Of a stretch of 6,839 nt of DNA, positions 1 through 6,193 are shown piece after piece. Each line of letters opens with the position of its first letter. Positions within the stretch are counted from its first letter, which is position 1. Position numbers and translations under genes: made by a program. The stretch is from Candidatus Eiseniibacteriota bacterium (GTDB lineage Bacteria; Eisenbacteria; RBG-16-71-46; CAIMUX01; VGJL01): positions 1-6,839 of the forward strand of contig WJJW01000098.1 of NCBI GenBank assembly GCA_014729455.1, written 5' to 3'. The notes under the pieces were generated by a model that was not told where the DNA came from, made no database searches, and was given only the letters and a program-made list of their open reading frames with translations.

Positions 1-1082
1 AGCGCGACGACGGCGCGGGCGAGCTCCCCGGCGTCGCCCGAACGGTACACGGTCCCGCAACCGGTCTCCTCGACGATCCGCCGGAGGGGGCGGCAGTCGC
101 TGACCACGACGGCGCGCTCGAGAAGCATCGTCTGGAACAGTTTGTGGGGGATCGTGGTGTCGGTGTGCTCGTTGCGCAGATGCGGGATCAGGCTGACCTG
201 CGAGGCGGCGAGGTAGCTCGGGAACCGCGCGAACGGCTGCCATCCCTCGAACCGGACCCGGTCGCCGAGGCCGAGGCGGGCGGCGCGTTCCCGCAACGCC
301 GTCTCGGTCGCCCCCCGCCCGACGAGCAGAAGGAGCGCGTCGGGAATCCGTTCGAGGATCTGCGGCATCGCGTCGACGGCCGACTCGAGCCCGCGATGGC
401 GGTCGAACCCGCCGAGGTAGGAGATCACGAACCGGCCGTGGAACCGGGCGAGGAGCGCGCGATCGACCCCGAAGCGCGAGAACTCGTCGACGGCGACCGT
501 GTTCCGGACCACCGCGATCCGGTCGGGCTCGAGTCCGAGCGCGACAAGTCGCTCCTTCGCCTCCTCGATCACGACCACGATCCGGTCGGCACGCGGCAGG
601 ATCGCCCGTTCATGCGCCGCCCATCGGTCCGGCGAGATCAGGATCCGCCCGAGCCGGGTCTGCGCGTACTGGTAGGTCCGCAGGGCCGCCGGCCAGTTCT
701 CGTGGAGATCGGCGATCAGCGGGATTCCACGGCGCCTGCAGAACCGCGCCCCCTCGGAGACCATCGGAAGGTCGTGGGTGTGCAAGGCCGCGAGCGGCCC
801 GCTCCGGTCGAGGCGCGCCAGCGCCCGCCGGACCGCCCACCGATAGAACGGCATCTCCAGGCTGATCGCCGACGCCTTCCGGTAGAAGGCGCTCCCGATC
901 CGAGTCCGCCACACGTCGATCCCTTCCCAGGTCTCCTCCTCCGGCGTCGCGTCGTCGAGCCGCCAGCAGGCGAGCGCGACCCGGTACCCGGCGCGGACGA
1001 GCGAGCGCGCCTCGTTGGCGACGCGTGGATCGGGGGGAAACGGGCGGTCGAGGAGCATCCCGATCCGCGGAGCATCGGTCAA
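1..1082 (-). CDS. GT4-type glycosyltransferase, 3' end beyond window
   Basis: The first 360 residues are visible and the reading frame is open to the left edge, so the C-terminus is missing. It reads as a GT-B fold family 4 glycosyltransferase. The N-terminal half has RIGMLLDRPFPPDPRVANEA (residues 6-25), HTHDLP (101-106) and ADLHENWPAAL (124-134). The C-terminal donor-binding half has VVRNTV (191-196), SYLGGFDRHRG (221-231), LLLVGRG (251-257) and TTIPHKLFQTMLLERAVVVS (309-328). The usual EX7E pair is not obvious; KLFQ occupies the second Glu site. No signal peptide or membrane segment is visible, so it is probably cytosolic or peripheral. The chosen TTG start overlaps the wecB TGA stop (TTGA), with GAGGAG 11 nt upstream; an ATG at residue 9 is the alternative. 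Coupling to wecB points to surface polysaccharide synthesis. The exact donor and acceptor cannot be read from sequence. Confidence 0.88.
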   Translation of the reverse strand, partial: MTDAPRIGMLLDRPFPPDPRVANEARSLVRAGYRVALACWRLDDATPEEETWEGIDVWRTRIGSAFYRKASAISLEMPFYRWAVRRALARLDRSGPLAALHTHDLPMVSEGARFCRRRGIPLIADLHENWPAALRTYQYAQTRLGRILISPDRWAAHERAILPRADRIVVVIEEAKERLVALGLEPDRIAVVRNTVAVDEFSRFGVDRALLARFHGRFVISYLGGFDRHRGLESAVDAMPQILERIPDALLLLVGRGATETALRERAARLGLGDRVRFEGWQPFARFPSYLAASQVSLIPHLRNEHTDTTIPHKLFQTMLLERAVVVSDCRPLRRIVEETGCGTVYRSGDAGELARAVVA

Positions 1083-2203
1083 CGGGCGTAGATCTCCTCG
1101 AGGATCCGGACGATCCGATCCGCGGCTCTCCCGTCCCACAGATCGGGGATCCGGCCCGTGCGGGCGGGGGACCGCTCCAGTTCCGCCTCGACCGCCTCGA
1201 GAACCCGGCGCGGATCGGATCCGACCAGCCGGTTGGTCCCCTCGTCGATCGTGATCGGTCGCTCGGTGTTCGGGCGCAGGGTGAGACACGGCACTCCCAG
1301 CACGGTCGTCTCCTCCTGGATCCCCCCGGAATCGGTGAGGACGATCCGCGCCTTCGAGACCAGCTTCAGGAAATCGAGATACCCTTCCGGCTCCCGCAGA
1401 TGGAGCTGCGGAATCTGCCGCAGCGGGTCGAAGAGCGACTCTTCCTGCAGCCGCGCCCGGCTCCTGGGGTGGACCGGGAACACGACCGGAATCCGCGCCG
1501 CCGTCCCCTCCAGGATCGAGACGATCCGGTCGAGGTCCTCGCGGCGATCCACGTTCGAGGGGCGGTGGAGCGTCACGAGAGCGTACCGGCCCGGCTCCAC
1601 CCCGATCTCCTCCAGGATCCGGGATCGCTCCGCGTCGGTGAGGAACCGCCGGAGGGAGTCGATCATCACGTTGCCGACCCGGTGGATCCGCGCCGGCGGG
1701 ATCCCCTCGCGCCGGAGATTCGCGTCGGCGTCGGGGGAGGTGGTGAACAGCAGGTCGGAGGCGGCATCGGTCAGGATCCGGTTGAGCTCCTCGGGCATGG
1801 TCCGGTCGCCACTGCGCAGGCCCGCCTCGACGTGGGCCACCGGGACGAACACCTTCGCGGCCGCCAGCGCGCACGCGAGCGTGGAGTTGACGTCGCCGAC
1901 GACCAGAACGCAGGCGGGCCGGACCGCGTCGAGAATCGGAGCGAAGCGCTCCATGATCCGGCCGGTCTGCACCGGCGGGGAGTGCGAGCCGACGCCGAGG
2001 TGCTCGTCGGGCTCGGGAATCCCGAGGTCGCGGAAGAACGCCTCCGACATCGCGGCGTCGTAGTGCTGTCCCGTGTGGACGAGGAACCCGGCCAGCCGCC
2101 GGCTCTCCCGCAGGCGGGCGAGGATCGGAGCGACCTTCATGAAATTCGGACGCGCCCCCGCCGCGCAGAGGATCCGGGGAAGAGACGCGAGAGAACCGGA
2201 CAC
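1079..2203 (-). CDS. wecB: UDP-N-acetylglucosamine 2-epimerase (non-hydrolysing)
   Basis: A 374-residue protein of normal family length. The family interconverts UDP-GlcNAc and UDP-ManNAc in the cytosol, feeding ManNAc or ManNAcA into surface glycans. Diagnostic segments are all present in order: GARPNFMKVAP (16-26), HTGQHYD (43-49), VVGDVNSTLA (101-110), HVEAGLRSGD (124-133), the PEELNR stretch (137-142), GNVMIDS (177-183), TLHRPSNVD (211-219), FPVHPR (242-247) and DSGGIQEE (291-298) followed by LRPNTERP (309-316). I chose the GTG start because GGGAGG lies 5 nt upstream; an in-frame ATG eight codons earlier (at 2227) sits almost on the predicted transcription start and has only a distant purine-rich site. 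It is the first gene of a two-gene operon with the downstream glycosyltransferase, whose TTG start overlaps this stop. No key residue appears missing. Confidence 0.95.
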   Translation of the reverse strand: MSGSLASLPRILCAAGARPNFMKVAPILARLRESRRLAGFLVHTGQHYDAAMSEAFFRDLGIPEPDEHLGVGSHSPPVQTGRIMERFAPILDAVRPACVLVVGDVNSTLACALAAAKVFVPVAHVEAGLRSGDRTMPEELNRILTDAASDLLFTTSPDADANLRREGIPPARIHRVGNVMIDSLRRFLTDAERSRILEEIGVEPGRYALVTLHRPSNVDRREDLDRIVSILEGTAARIPVVFPVHPRSRARLQEESLFDPLRQIPQLHLREPEGYLDFLKLVSKARIVLTDSGGIQEETTVLGVPCLTLRPNTERPITIDEGTNRLVGSDPRRVLEAVEAELERSPARTGRIPDLWDGRAADRIVRILEEIYAR

Positions 2204-2208
2204 GTGTA

Positions 2209-2214
2209 CCTCCC
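2209..2214 (-). promoter_or_regulatory. Shine-Dalgarno site of wecB
   Basis: On the minus strand GGGAGG is followed by 5 nt and then the GTG at 2203. This decides for the GTG start over the ATG at 2227. Confidence 0.7.
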
Positions 2215-2228
2215 GTTGCGTTCGCATG

Positions 2229-2257
2229 ACGCTATCCCGCGCCTCCGACACTGTCAA
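2229..2257 (-). promoter_or_regulatory. Putative sigma70 promoter of wecB
   Basis: On the minus strand a perfect -35 box TTGACA (2257-2252) is followed by a 17-nt spacer and a weak -10 box TAGCGT (2234-2229). Transcription would start near 2222, about 20 nt before the GTG start of wecB. The -35 match and spacing are seen directly; the -10 box matches consensus at only three of six positions, so function is inferred. Confidence 0.5.
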
Positions 2258-2272
2258 GACGACGGCATTCGA

Positions 2273-2301
2273 TTGACACGGTTCCCGCGGCAACTTATAG
2301 A
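2273..2301 (+). promoter_or_regulatory. Putative sigma70 promoter of the ribonuclease remnant
   Basis: TTGACA (2273-2278), a 17-nt spacer, then TATAGA (2296-2301): a full -35 match and four of six in the -10 box at ideal spacing. The predicted start is near 2308, giving a leader of about 43 nt to the TTG at 2351. It is back to back with the wecB promoter; the two -35 boxes form an inverted repeat with a 15-nt centre. Confidence 0.6.
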
Positions 2302-2350
2302 TGGCACGAAACGGTCGGGACGAGAAGCGTCGGGACGGCGGAGAATCGGT

Positions 2351-2832
2351 TTGGAGATCCAGTTCAGCGGAGCGGTGCGCGGCGTGACCTGCTCGAGGTT
2401 TCTTCTCCGGGTCGGCTCCCATCGGGCTCTGCTCGAGTGCGGCCTTTTCCAGGAGTCGCGGGACATCGCCGACGCGCGGAACCGGACCTTCCCGTACGAT
2501 CCCGAGTCGCTCGACGGCGTGGTTCTCTCGCACGCCCCCATCGACCACGGCGGGAACCTCCCGTCGCTCTGCAAACGGGGATACAGGGGGAAGATCCACG
2601 CCACGGCCGCGACGCTCGATCCATGCAGGGCGATGCTTCCGGACAGCGCGCCTATCCCGCAGAAGGACCTCGAGTTCGTCAACCGCCGGGAGAGGCGGCG
2701 GGGAACGCGCCGGCACGGATCTTCGTGCTCCACGGCGCGGAGGATCAGAGCCTCTCGTCCGCCGACGCGCTCCGCGAGCGGGGGCTCCCCAAGTTGGAGG
2801 TGCCCGAGATGGGGGAGGAGTCCGTCCATTGA
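2351..2832 (+). pseudogene. Decayed MBL-fold/beta-CASP ribonuclease, internally deleted
   Basis: Intact relatives are metal-dependent RNA-processing enzymes of the metallo-beta-lactamase/beta-CASP family, usually about 430-470 residues. Here, from a TTG at 2351 (GGAG 7 nt upstream), residues 1-118 match the N-terminus: EIQFSGAVRGVT at the start, LLECGLFQ (27-34), PYDPESLDGVVLSHAPIDH (48-66), and KDLEFVNRRE (105-114). The zinc motif HxHxDH reads HAPIDH, so the second His (residue 63) is Pro. Near 2690-2710 the match moves to another frame and jumps to the family's C-terminus: ARIFVLHGAEDQ, ADALRERG and VPEMGEESV, ending in TGA at 2830. Roughly 300 residues, including the rest of the active site and the beta-CASP domain, are absent. 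I infer one internal deletion that also shifted the frame. An assembly collapse is an alternative. Enzymatic activity is very unlikely. Confidence 0.8.
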
Positions 2833-2865
2833 CGCGGACGGGGGGATCCGGAGGGGCGCCTTGGA

Positions 2866-3366
2866 TCAGGGAGAGTCGGTCCGCCAGCCGGCGAGAAGCC
2901 GTTCCCGCGTCCGCGCGGGTGGCTCGGGCGGGTCCCCGGGATCGCGGTCCCGAGCCTCCGCCGCCTTCTCGTTCGGATCCGGGACGAGGTGGAGGTGAAG
3001 GTGTCCTTCGACCCCGGCGCCGGCGCAATGACCCGTGTTGATCCCCACATGGTGGATCCGGTCCCCGAGCACGCGTGCCACGGTGCGTTCCGCATCGCGG
3101 AGGAGCAGGGAGATCTCCTCCATCTCGCGCGGCTCCAGATCCTGCAGCCGTGCGACGTGACGATACGGAACGACCATCAGATGACCGATCGTATAGGGGT
3201 AGAGGTTCAGGACGACGAACGCGGTGCGGCCGCGGTGGAGGAGCAGCGACGGGCCGTCACCGTCGTTCCGCTCCTCGGAGAACACATCGGAGCAGAACAC
3301 GCAGCTCGTCCCTTTCTTGATCGAGAGGATGTACGGCATCCTCCAGGGAGTCCAGATCGCCTTCAT
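2866..3366 (-). CDS. HIT-family nucleotide hydrolase/transferase with atypical C-terminus
   Basis: A 166-residue protein beginning MKAIWTPWRMPYIL, the usual opening of bacterial Ap4A-phosphorylase-like HIT proteins. Visible features are a zinc-type CVFC (22-25), VLNLYPYTIGHLMVVPYRH (52-70), NTGHCAGAG (110-118) and the histidine triad HLHLHLV (122-128), in which the middle His is the expected nucleotidyl-accepting residue. The family acts on nucleoside-phosphate linkages such as dinucleoside polyphosphates or AMP conjugates in the cytosol; the substrate here is unknown. After the triad, the family's usual RWxGDxNFMPV segment is absent, replaced by a charged, proline-rich tail (130-166), and I find it in no other frame. 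The ATG start has GGAGG 10 nt upstream. The gene converges on the ribonuclease remnant with a 33-bp gap and diverges from the kinase operon. Confidence 0.88.
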   Translation of the reverse strand: MKAIWTPWRMPYILSIKKGTSCVFCSDVFSEERNDGDGPSLLLHRGRTAFVVLNLYPYTIGHLMVVPYRHVARLQDLEPREMEEISLLLRDAERTVARVLGDRIHHVGINTGHCAGAGVEGHLHLHLVPDPNEKAAEARDRDPGDPPEPPARTRERLLAGWRTDSP

Positions 3367-3458
3367 CGGATTGACGCCTCCATCGAAATGCACACGACCG
3401 CGAATCGAGGCTAGCACGAGATGGAGAACGAGGGGAGAATGGAATCGGACCGACGCGC

Positions 3459-3464
3459 AGGAGG
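3459..3464 (+). promoter_or_regulatory. Shine-Dalgarno site of the histidine kinase
   Basis: A perfect AGGAGG lies 13 nt before the ATG at 3478. It favours that start over the in-frame ATGs at 3421 and 3439, although the spacing is long. Confidence 0.45.
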
Positions 3465-3477
3465 CGAAGAAGCGAGC

Positions 3478-4554
3478 ATGAACGAGACGACACTGATCGA
3501 GACCGACCGCGGGTTCGCCCGCATGCTGCTCGATGCACTGGATTCCGGAATCGTCGCGGTCGACACGGCGGGAAAGATCCTTTTCCTCAATCGCCGGGCG
3601 CAGGAGCTGTTCGGACTGGACCCGGAGGAGGTCCGCCAGCGACCGGTGACCGAGATCCTCCAGGTGCGGGCTCCCGCCAGGGGAACGAGCCTGTGGCCGC
3701 CCGAGATCGGCGAGTCGATGACCCGGGAGATGGTGCTCTCCTCGGGTGATCGGGAGTTGACCGTCGAGGCGCGCTGGCTCCCGGTCGTGCGGGAGGAGAA
3801 CGATCTCGGGGGGATCCTGGCGTTCGAGGATATCACCGAGGCGGTGGGGGAGCTGGAGTTCCAGCGGCGGCTCGACCGATTCGCTTCGATCGGGAACCTG
3901 TCGGCCGTGATCGCCCACGAGATCCGCAACCCCCTGACCGGGGTCCGGACCACCATCCAATTCGTCGGCTCGAAGATGGAGGGGGAGCTGCGGACCGATC
4001 TGGAGGACGTGATCAAGGAGCTCGACCGGATCGAGCAGTTCACGACCGATCTGCTCCAGTTCGCGCGGCCGAAGACCCTCGAGAAGCGGCCCGGGGACGT
4101 CAACGAGGTGATGGAGAAGGTCCTCGACACGCTGAGTGCCCACTTCGAGCACTCCGAGGTCCAGCTCAAGCGGGACAGCCAGACGGAGCTGCCCCGCATC
4201 CCGATGGACTTCGACGCGATGCACCAGGTGCTGCTGAACATCATCCGCAACGCGCTCGAGGCGATGCCGGACGGGGGCACCCTGAAGGTGACCACTTCGA
4301 GCCGCCGGTACCGCTCGCGGACGGCGGTGGAGATCGCCGTCAGCGACACCGGCTCCGGGATCGAGGAGGAGATGCTCGACCGGATCTTCGACCCGTTCTT
4401 CACGACCAAGCCGTCCGGGACCGGGCTCGGCCTCTCGATTTCCCTCCAGCTCGTTCAGGAGCACGGAGGACGGATCAACGTCCGCAACCGATCGCAAGGC
4501 GGGGTCACGTTCCGCCTCTCGTTCCCGGTCCCGATCGGGGAGGACGCCTCTTGA
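3478..4554 (+). CDS. Soluble PAS-domain sensor histidine kinase (NtrB-like)
   Basis: A 358-residue kinase with no membrane segment, so a cytoplasmic sensor. The order is a PAS domain (about 12-120, containing DALDSGIVAVDTAGKILFLN), a HisKA dimerisation domain with the phospho-accepting His147 in AHEIRNPLTG, and a HATPase domain. The latter has the N box LLNIIRNALEAMPDGG (Asn258), G1 DTGSGI (290-295), F box FDPFFTTK (304-311) and G2 GTGLGLS (314-320), all intact. This arrangement resembles NtrB-type kinases that act with sigma54 activators. The start is chosen from AGGAGG upstream; ATGs at 3421 and 3439 would add 19 or 13 hydrophilic residues. Its stop overlaps the start of the response regulator, the likely cognate partner. 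The PAS ligand is unknown; no cofactor-binding residue is recognised. Confidence 0.93.
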   Translation: MNETTLIETDRGFARMLLDALDSGIVAVDTAGKILFLNRRAQELFGLDPEEVRQRPVTEILQVRAPARGTSLWPPEIGESMTREMVLSSGDRELTVEARWLPVVREENDLGGILAFEDITEAVGELEFQRRLDRFASIGNLSAVIAHEIRNPLTGVRTTIQFVGSKMEGELRTDLEDVIKELDRIEQFTTDLLQFARPKTLEKRPGDVNEVMEKVLDTLSAHFEHSEVQLKRDSQTELPRIPMDFDAMHQVLLNIIRNALEAMPDGGTLKVTTSSRRYRSRTAVEIAVSDTGSGIEEEMLDRIFDPFFTTKPSGTGLGLSISLQLVQEHGGRINVRNRSQGGVTFRLSFPVPIGEDAS

Positions 4555-5960
4555 CCGGGAAGGTCCTGATCATCGACGACGAGCCGGCCATCGCGCGGTC
4601 GCTGACCCGGGTCCTGGAGGACGGCGGGTACAAGGTGGAGACGGCGCTGACCGGGGAGGAGGGGCTCCGCAAGCTGGAGGCCTGGCGACCCGGGATCGTG
4701 CTGTTGGATCTCCGGCTCCCGGACGCCGACGGGCTCGAGCTGATCCCCCGCATTCGGAGGATCGAGGCGGCGACGCAGGTGATCGTCCTGACCGCCTATG
4801 CCGACACGAAGGCTGCGGTTTCGGCGATCAAACGAGGGGCGGCCGACTTCCTGCGCAAGCCGTACGACCTCGACGAGGTGGTCCTGGCGGTCGCGACGGC
4901 ACGGAAGGCGTCCGCCCGCGACAGCTACCTGGCCGTCTACCGGCGCCGGGAGACGGGGCGCTACGCCCGGGAGCAGATCATCGGGGAGAGCCGGCGGATG
5001 CGGGAGACCCTCGACCTGGTGCACCGGGTCGCCCGGTCGGACGCGGCGAGCGTGCTGATCCTCGGGGAGAGCGGAACGGGGAAGGAGCTCGTCGCGCGGG
5101 CGATCCACTTCGAGAGCGGCCGCCGCCGCGCCCCCTTCATGGAGCTGAACTGCTCGACGTTGCAGGAGACGCTTCTCGAGAACGAGCTCTTCGGCCACGA
5201 ACGAGGAGCGTTCACCGGAGCGACCCACCTGAAGAGGGGGCTCGTCGAGCTCTCCGACGGGGGGACCCTCTTCCTCGACGAGATCGGCGACCTGCCGGCG
5301 TCGACGCAGGCGAAGCTCTTGCGGTTCATCGAGTACCGGACGTTCAAGCGGGTGGGGGGAAGCGTCGACATCGATGTCGACATCCGGATCGTGACCGCGA
5401 CGAACGTCGATCTCGAGGCGGCCGTCGAGGCCGGAGAGTTTCGCGAGGACCTCTTCTGGCGCCTCCAGGTGGTCCGCGTCGAGATGCCCCCGCTCCGGGA
5501 ACGGGAGGAGGACGTCAACCTGCTCGCGGTCTACTTCCTGCGGCGGTTCTCGTTCGAGATGAAGAAGGGGTTCCGCGATCTGAGCCCGGAGGTGCGGGAA
5601 CTGTTCCTCCGCTACCGATGGCCGGGGAACGTGCGCGAGCTCCGCAATCTGATCGAACGGATCGTGCTCCTCGAAGACGGGGAGACGTTGCTCTCGCAGC
5701 ATCTGCCATCGGAGTTCCTGGAACGCGCGGAGAGCGGGGAGGATCGCGCGGAGGCGACCCGCGCCGAGGAGTCCGCATGGAATCGCACGTTGCACGACGT
5801 AGAAGAAGAGCACATCGCGCGAGTCCTGGTCGCCTGCGAAGGAAACAAGAGCCAGGCCGCGCGCGTGCTCGGCCTTTCCCGCCAAGGATTGCTCGATCGA
5901 CTGAAGCGATCGGCGCACCTCGAGAAGGTGTCCAGTTCCTTGACATGTCAGAATAGTTGA
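4551..5960 (+). CDS. Sigma54-dependent response regulator, NtrC family
   Basis: A 469-residue protein with three domains. The receiver (about 4-118) has the acidic DD pair at 9-10, phospho-acceptor Asp53, Thr81 and Lys103. The AAA+ domain (about 143-375) has Walker A GESGTGKE (172-179), the sigma54-contact loop GAFTGA (219-224), Walker B TLFLDEIG (239-246) and the arginine-finger region FREDLFWRL (297-305). The C-terminus has a Fis-type HTH (about 432-453: NKSQAARVLGLSRQGLLDRL). Phosphorylated by its kinase, such a protein oligomerises at upstream sites and remodels sigma54 polymerase. The TTG start overlaps the kinase TGA (TTGA) and has GGGGAGG ending 7 nt upstream, so translation is probably coupled. 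After the HTH a 16-residue tail (454-469), richer in Ser and less GC-rich in codons, extends past where the family normally ends. Target promoters are not evident; no clear -24/-12 element was found in the window. Confidence 0.95.
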   Translation: MTGKVLIIDDEPAIARSLTRVLEDGGYKVETALTGEEGLRKLEAWRPGIVLLDLRLPDADGLELIPRIRRIEAATQVIVLTAYADTKAAVSAIKRGAADFLRKPYDLDEVVLAVATARKASARDSYLAVYRRRETGRYAREQIIGESRRMRETLDLVHRVARSDAASVLILGESGTGKELVARAIHFESGRRRAPFMELNCSTLQETLLENELFGHERGAFTGATHLKRGLVELSDGGTLFLDEIGDLPASTQAKLLRFIEYRTFKRVGGSVDIDVDIRIVTATNVDLEAAVEAGEFREDLFWRLQVVRVEMPPLREREEDVNLLAVYFLRRFSFEMKKGFRDLSPEVRELFLRYRWPGNVRELRNLIERIVLLEDGETLLSQHLPSEFLERAESGEDRAEATRAEESAWNRTLHDVEEEHIARVLVACEGNKSQAARVLGLSRQGLLDRLKRSAHLEKVSSSLTCQNS

Positions 5961-6014
5961 CGCCTCTCGCTTTGCATTCCTAACTAGTTGCTGGGCCACG
6001 GGTTGGAGCTTACG

Positions 6015-6050
6015 GGCTCGCAACTGTCCAGATTCTCGACAGTTGCAGCC
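6015..6050. terminator. Strong hairpin downstream of the kinase/regulator operon
   Basis: Arms GCAACTGTC (6020-6028) and GACAGTTGC (6038-6046) are perfect complements around a 9-nt loop. After a one-base bulge (C6019) the stem is extended by GGCT/AGCC, giving 13 pairs. It lies 55 nt past the regulator stop, where a terminator would be expected, but the downstream sequence is C-rich with no T run. It may be a factor-dependent terminator, an mRNA-stabilising stem, or a dyad operator. Confidence 0.45.
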
Positions 6051-6181
6051 TCCTCCCCACGCCATCGACGGATTCGCCGCAACTGATTGTCGGGCCGTTA
6101 ACTGACATATTCACAATGTGTTGTGGCTGGTGTGATCTTTGGTCGCGTATCGGCACGGAATTGGTAACTGTCGGGGACCAT

Positions 6182-6186
6182 GAGGG
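6182..6186 (+). promoter_or_regulatory. Shine-Dalgarno site of the lone receiver
   Basis: GAGGG lies 7 nt before the TTG at 6194 and decides that start over the in-frame ATG at 6116, which would add 26 residues unlike any receiver N-terminus. Confidence 0.55.
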
Positions 6187-6193
6187 TTCCGCG

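Larger units (their letters stand above)
5961..6193. other. Intergenic region with repeated YAACTG motif
   Basis: The gap between the sigma54 activator and the lone receiver is visibly less GC-rich than the flanking genes. It contains the core YAACTG at 6021, 6080, 6099 and 6165 on the plus strand and at 6040-6045 on the minus strand, often as AACTGTC or AACTGAC. A shorter related AGTTGC lies at 5986 and AGTTGAC at 5955. Some copies form the hairpin at 6015-6050. No convincing -35/-10 or -24/-12 promoter is visible. The copies could be regulator-binding sites for the downstream operon; that is inference. Confidence 0.4.

Noticed and set aside
144..1091. 315-codon plus-strand open frame at the left end
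   Set aside because: It is the antisense shadow of the glycosyltransferase, whose conserved motifs are on the minus strand.
2311..2326. TGGCACG resembling a -24 sigma54 element, with a weaker CGGCACG near 6151
   Set aside because: Neither has GC at the required -12 position.
2845..2867. Possible bidirectional terminator hairpin (GATCC/GGATC with an inner AGG/CCT) between the convergent genes
   Set aside because: The stem is short with an internal loop, overlaps the HIT stop, and has no T run on either side.
1025..2998. 657-codon plus-strand open frame opposite wecB
   Set aside because: It is antisense to a clear wecB and its product is Arg/Asp/Pro-rich without family motifs; GC-rich codon bias opens this frame. 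Only its last part, from 2351, overlaps a real (decayed) gene.
2866..4497. 543-codon minus-strand open frame extending upstream of the HIT gene
   Set aside because: The part above 3366 is antisense to the histidine kinase; HIT homology and a ribosome-binding site place the start at 3366.
5941..5950. Perfect palindrome TGACATGTCA
   Set aside because: Several 10-bp palindromes are expected by chance in a window this size, and it lies inside a coding region without a second copy.
4455..6065. 536-codon minus-strand open frame opposite the sigma54 regulator
   Set aside because: The product is low-complexity and motif-free, mirroring a fully supported gene on the plus strand.
6083..6111. Weak sigma70-like pair CTGATT and CATATT before the lone receiver
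   Set aside because: The -35 half matches only three of six positions; not enough to call.
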